A stretch of 64,000 nucleotides of DNA, from NCBI RefSeq assembly GCF_018408855.1, contig NZ_AP024324.1:62001-126000 (forward strand), given 5' to 3'. Made by a program: the position numbers and the translations under genes. Shown here one piece after another: positions 60,886 through 64,000 of this stretch. The stretch's first letter is position 1; every line of letters starts with the position of its first letter. Under the pieces are notes generated by a model that had not been told where the DNA came from, made no database searches, and saw only the letters and a program-made list of their open reading frames with translations. This DNA comes from Caballeronia sp. NK8. Its GTDB lineage: Bacteria > Pseudomonadota > Gammaproteobacteria > Burkholderiales > Burkholderiaceae.

Positions 60886-62049
60886 ATGGCTGCATCGTCC
60901 ATTCTCGACGGCGTGCGCATTCTCGACATGACGTCGGTGATCTTCGGCCCGTATTGCACGGCGACGCTCGCCGAAATGGGCGCGGATGTCATCAAGATCG
61001 AGCCGCTCTCGGGCGACGAAATCAGGCGCGTCGGACGGCCGGCGCAGACGCGCGGCATGGGACCGGCGCACATGACGCTCAATCGCGGCAAGCGCTCGGT
61101 CGTGTGGGATCTGAAGACGGCGCGCGGCAAGGCATCGCTCGTGCGCCTGCTCGGCCGGTGCGATGTGTTCATCCACAATTTGCGCCGCGACGCGATCGCG
61201 CGGCTCGGTCTCGGCTACGACGCCGTTCGCGCGCTGCATCCGCGTCTCGTGTACGTGCATTGCACGGGCTTCGGCGAGGACGGCCCGTATGCGGGACGGC
61301 CCGCTTATGACGACATCATCCAGGCCGCATCCGGCGCCGCGAGTCTCTTGCCGCGCGCGGATGGCAACCCGGCGCCGCGCTATCTGCCGATGGCGATGGC
61401 CGACAAGGTCGCGGGCCTGCACGCAACCTATGCCGTGCTCGGCGCTCTGCTGCATCGGGAGCGCACCGGGTCCGGGCAGTCTGTCGAAGTGCCGATGTTC
61501 GAAAGCTTCACGCATTTCCTGTTGCAGGAGCATCTCTACGGCCGCGCGCTGATTCCGCCGACGGAGAGCGCGGGCTATCCGCGCCAGCTCGATCCGCTGC
61601 GCCAGCCGTTGAAATGCCTCGACGGCTATATCGCAATTGCGCCTTATACGGACGAACGCTGGGTGCGCTTTTTCGACGTGACGGGTCACGCGGATTTTCT
61701 GCAGCGCGAGAAGCTGTGCACGGCGCGCGATCGCTTCCACGCGCTCGACCGCATGCACGCGGAAATGGCCCGCATCGTCGCGGGCAAGCCGTTGCGCGAC
61801 TGGCTGATGCTGTTCGCCGAATGCGATATCCCCGCATCCGAAGTCAGGGATCTCGATGGCGTGCTCGCCGATCCGCATCTCGCGGCGACGGGCTTCTTCG
61901 AGCGCAGGACGCATCCATCGGAGGGCGACTATGTGCAGATGCGTCCGCCGGTGCGCTTTCACGGCGCGCCCACCGCCGAGGTGCGCACGGCGCCGCATCT
62001 GGGCGAGCACAGCGACAAAGTCGACGACTGGCTGCAAGAGCCGCGCTGA
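60886..62049 (+). CDS. CaiB/BaiF family CoA-transferase (second, divergent type)
   Basis: A 387-residue class III CoA-transferase-like protein. VRILDMTSVIFGPYCTATLA and MGADVIKIEPLSGDEIRRVG match the family. Where most members have Asp (SMLDA), this one reads GQSVEVPMFESFTHFLLQEH, with Glu at the place of the catalytic Asp; a subgroup of the family shares VEVPMFE. It may be a transferase with other chemistry, a racemase or an isomerase. ATG at 60886 has GAGGAAAG upstream. It closes the rightward operon and is convergent with the LysR gene. Confidence 0.9.
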   Translation: MAASSILDGVRILDMTSVIFGPYCTATLAEMGADVIKIEPLSGDEIRRVGRPAQTRGMGPAHMTLNRGKRSVVWDLKTARGKASLVRLLGRCDVFIHNLRRDAIARLGLGYDAVRALHPRLVYVHCTGFGEDGPYAGRPAYDDIIQAASGAASLLPRADGNPAPRYLPMAMADKVAGLHATYAVLGALLHRERTGSGQSVEVPMFESFTHFLLQEHLYGRALIPPTESAGYPRQLDPLRQPLKCLDGYIAIAPYTDERWVRFFDVTGHADFLQREKLCTARDRFHALDRMHAEMARIVAGKPLRDWLMLFAECDIPASEVRDLDGVLADPHLAATGFFERRTHPSEGDYVQMRPPVRFHGAPTAEVRTAPHLGEHSDKVDDWLQEPR

Positions 62050-62066
62050 ACGCCTCAATGAGCGCG

Positions 62067-63026
62067 TCAGGCGGCCGCTGCTTCGACCAGACGCGGGGAA
62101 GAGGTATCGATGAAGTATTGCGGATGACGCGCGATCAGTTGCGCCGAATTGGCGCGCGCCGCTTCCCGCCATGCATTGAGCAGCGGCGGCACGCGATCCT
62201 TGTGCCAGGCGAGCGACAGCGACACGCCCGGCGTGTCGACCGCGAGCGGCCGGTAGGCGACGCCGTGCGGCTGCATCAGCTGCATGATGGCGGGCACGAC
62301 CGCGACGCCCACGCCCGCCGCGACGAGGCACGCGGACGTATGCATGTCGTAGGCTTCCTTGGCGACATTGGGCTTGAGATTCGCATCGTCGAAGAGGTCG
62401 AGAATCTTGTCGCCGTAGCCGCGCTCCGTCGCCGTGCCGCGCGCGACCGCGATCAGCGGCCAGCGCGCCAGATCGTGCAGATCCACGGGGCCGGGGACGT
62501 CGTACTCGCTGCCCGCCGGCACGGCGACCACGAGCAGCTCGCGATACAGCAGCTCGGTCACGATGTTGTGATCGAACACATGCCCGCGCACCAGCCCGAC
62601 TTCGATGAGGCCTTCCTTGAGACCCGCGATCTGCTGCGAGATGGTCATTTCCTGCAGGCTGACGTCCGAGTTCGGCGCGAGCGTGTTGAAGATGCGCAGC
62701 GTGTTCGGCAGGAAGCAATAGATGGCCGTGTAGATGGAGCCGACGATCAGATGCGCGCGCGCCCCGCGTCCCGACGCGCGCACCGCGGCGATCGCCGCCG
62801 TCGCTGTGTTGAGCACGCGCTGCGCATGTTCGACGAGGATTTCGCCCGCAGGCGTCAGCAGCACCTTGCGCTTTTCGCGCGTGAAAAGCGGCGTGCCCAG
62901 TTCGTCTTCCAGCGCGATGATCTGCGCGCTCAATGCGGGCTGAGCGATGTTCACGCGTTCCGATGCGCGCGTGAAATTCAGCTCGGCGGCCACTGCGAGG
63001 AAATACTGGAGTTGGCGCATGTTCAT
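62067..63026 (-). CDS. LysR-family transcriptional regulator
   Basis: A 319-residue LysR regulator. It starts MNMRQLQYFLAVAAELNFTR; the HTH is at about 20-40 (ASERVNIAQPALSAQIIALE), followed by LFTREKRKVLLTPAGEILV. The form resembles BenM/CatM-like regulators of aromatic pathways. It is convergent with the catabolic operon and follows an SDR gene on its own strand. It is the only regulator in the catabolic block, so it is the best candidate for the sites at 44632. ATG 63026 or 63020 may be the true start. Confidence 0.88.
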   Translation of the reverse strand: MNMRQLQYFLAVAAELNFTRASERVNIAQPALSAQIIALEDELGTPLFTREKRKVLLTPAGEILVEHAQRVLNTATAAIAAVRASGRGARAHLIVGSIYTAIYCFLPNTLRIFNTLAPNSDVSLQEMTISQQIAGLKEGLIEVGLVRGHVFDHNIVTELLYRELLVVAVPAGSEYDVPGPVDLHDLARWPLIAVARGTATERGYGDKILDLFDDANLKPNVAKEAYDMHTSACLVAAGVGVAVVPAIMQLMQPHGVAYRPLAVDTPGVSLSLAWHKDRVPPLLNAWREAARANSAQLIARHPQYFIDTSSPRLVEAAAA

Positions 63027-63154
63027 GTCGGCGTTCCTTCTCTGCTATTCGCGCTGCCGGCCGTGACGATCGGCCCGCGCGGATTCGATCCCGTTGCGCC
63101 GAAATATTCGGCGACGAGCCATTCATCGGCGGCCTGACGGATGGGGTCCGTCAT
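63023..63154 (-). CDS. Possible small protein overlapping the LysR start
   Basis: A 43-residue frame, MTDPIRQAADEWLVAEYFGA and a polar tail, ends with a four-base overlap (ATGA) to the LysR ATG at 63026. The overlap suggests a leader peptide coupled to the regulator, or the eroded end of a lost gene, since reading on upstream gives RFLSLALY in the same frame. No family is recognised and no ribosome site is clear. Confidence 0.25.
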   Translation of the reverse strand: MTDPIRQAADEWLVAEYFGATGSNPRGPIVTAGSANSREGTPT

Positions 63155-63245
63155 GTACAGGGCGAGCGACAGAAAGCGTGTCAGGCGTCGCGCGCACTTC
63201 GGCGGACAGCGGTGCTCTTGTGCGGCTCGCATGGCGCTGCGGCGC

Positions 63246-64000
63246 TCAGTGCACGCCACGCCACGCGAGCGTGCCGGCGTCGACGCTGAAGGTGCTGCCC
63301 GTCGAGAACGACGCTTCGTCGGACGCGAGAAAGCACACCAGCTTCGCGACTTCTTCCGGGCGCCCCAGGCGTTTGAGCAGATGCGTACCCCACAGGCGCG
63401 CGCGCGCTTTCTCACGGTCCTCTGCGTGCTCCACGCTGTGGCTCAGCATGGGTGTATCGATCGCGCCCGGCGCGTAGGCGTTGCAGCGTATGCCGGCGTC
63501 GGCGAGATCGAGGGCGATCGCTTTGGTCAGCATCGCGACGCCGCCCTTGCTCGCCGCGTAGGCGGGCAAGCCCGGGTACGCGACGCTGCCCGCGACCGAC
63601 CCGCCGTTGACGATGGCCGGACTCTTCGTGGAGCGCCGCAACCACGGCGCGGCGAATTTGCTCGCGAGCCACATCGCCTTGAGATTGACGTTCATGACCG
63701 TGTCCCAGACCGCTTCGGACAGGTCTTCGATCGTCGGCGCGCGGCCCGTCAGGCCGTCGTCGGTGACGCCAGCGTTGTTGACGAGCACGTCGATGCCGCC
63801 CGCGAGGCGCGCGGTTTCGTCGATCATGTGGCGGATCGCCGCCGTGTCCGTGAGGTCGGTGCGGATGAAGCAGCTCTTCGCGCCCGCCTGTTCGACTTCG
63901 TGAGCGGCCGTCGCGCCGCGATCTTCCTGCACGTCCGCGAGCGTGACCCACGCCGCGCCCTGACGCGCCGCTTCGATCGCGATCGCGCGGCCCATGCCCT
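63246..64000 (-). CDS. SDR family oxidoreductase, cut by right edge
   Basis: The last 249-251 residues of a short-chain dehydrogenase. The visible N-terminal part starts inside the Rossmann motif (GMGRAIAIEAARQG); VNNAGVTDDGL, catalytic YAASKGGVAML and STGSTFSVDAGTLAW follow. Only some 15-20 residues, with the first Gly of the cofactor motif, lie beyond the window. It probably oxidises a hydroxy intermediate of the adjoining pathway. The LysR gene follows downstream on the same strand after about 220 bases. Confidence 0.92.
   Translation of the reverse strand, partial: GMGRAIAIEAARQGAAWVTLADVQEDRGATAAHEVEQAGAKSCFIRTDLTDTAAIRHMIDETARLAGGIDVLVNNAGVTDDGLTGRAPTIEDLSEAVWDTVMNVNLKAMWLASKFAAPWLRRSTKSPAIVNGGSVAGSVAYPGLPAYAASKGGVAMLTKAIALDLADAGIRCNAYAPGAIDTPMLSHSVEHAEDREKARARLWGTHLLKRLGRPEEVAKLVCFLASDEASFSTGSTFSVDAGTLAWRGVH

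Noticed and set aside
59461..63126. 1221-residue open frame on the minus strand
   Set aside because: Antisense to the ferredoxin, reductase and CoA-transferase genes, which have clear motifs; the frame is long only because GC-rich codons leave few stops on the other strand.

Overview
The window looks like a Burkholderiaceae chromosome, most likely Paraburkholderia, Caballeronia or Burkholderia and perhaps a secondary replicon. The reasons are very high GC, dense catabolic operons each with its own LysR regulator (five in all), a DUF4148 secreted protein, a complete-looking malonate decarboxylase operon, and acyl-CoA, P450 and ferredoxin gene sets of the kind seen in soil beta-proteobacteria. 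No rRNA, tRNA, CRISPR array, insertion sequence or phage gene was recognised. Identifications rest on reading motifs in the translated sequence; no database search was possible.

Layout. 1-4983: a TRAP uptake system (membrane subunit cut by the left edge, plus DctP), an SDR dehydrogenase and a transketolase split into two genes, all leftward, with a divergent LysR gene. 5066-12696: a LysR regulator (MdcR type) convergent with a leftward malonate operon in the order mdcA-B-C-D-E-madL-madM-mdcH; mdcG is not present. 12887-18096: small hypothetical and DUF4148 proteins, a SulP transporter with STAS domain, a LysR gene, a cysteine hydrolase and a secreted cupin. 18183-26058: an MFS exporter followed by a sigma-54 two-component system and a probable target operon. 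26073-32654: a hybrid histidine kinase, a small secreted protein, a FAD oxidoreductase divergent from a BTAD regulator fused to an alpha/beta hydrolase, and an MBL-fold protein. 33011-34543: a lipoprotein methyltransferase whose 3' end is followed by a hicAB toxin-antitoxin cassette bracketed by a 15-bp direct repeat. 34697-39451: two related orphan amino-acid binding proteins around a LysR/M20 amidohydrolase pair, then a PhyH-type dioxygenase.

39454-64000 is a large catabolic block. It starts with leftward MmgE/PrpD, ETF alpha and beta, and an MFS permease. A long rightward run follows: FAD aromatic hydroxylase, FAH-family hydrolase, gentisate-dioxygenase-like bicupin, acyl-CoA dehydrogenase, aldehyde dehydrogenase, enoyl-CoA hydratase, CoA-transferase, ferredoxin reductase, [2Fe-2S] ferredoxin, thioesterase, acyl-CoA ligase, SDR, P450, [3Fe-4S]-type ferredoxin, a second ferredoxin reductase and a second CoA-transferase. 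A leftward LysR gene and an SDR cut by the right edge close the window. The set fits uptake of an aromatic or alicyclic acid, CoA activation, P450 hydroxylation, beta-oxidation-like side-chain shortening with electrons passing to ETF, and ring opening through a gentisate-like intermediate. The substrate cannot be read from the sequence.

The most unusual items are three. One is the sigma-54 system at 19739-26058: two good -24/-12 promoters, a large dyad, paired tandem-repeat proteins of an unrecognised family, an MFS permease and a CHASE3 protein with no kinase. The second is the repeat-bracketed hicAB cassette. The third is the BTAD-hydrolase fusion protein.
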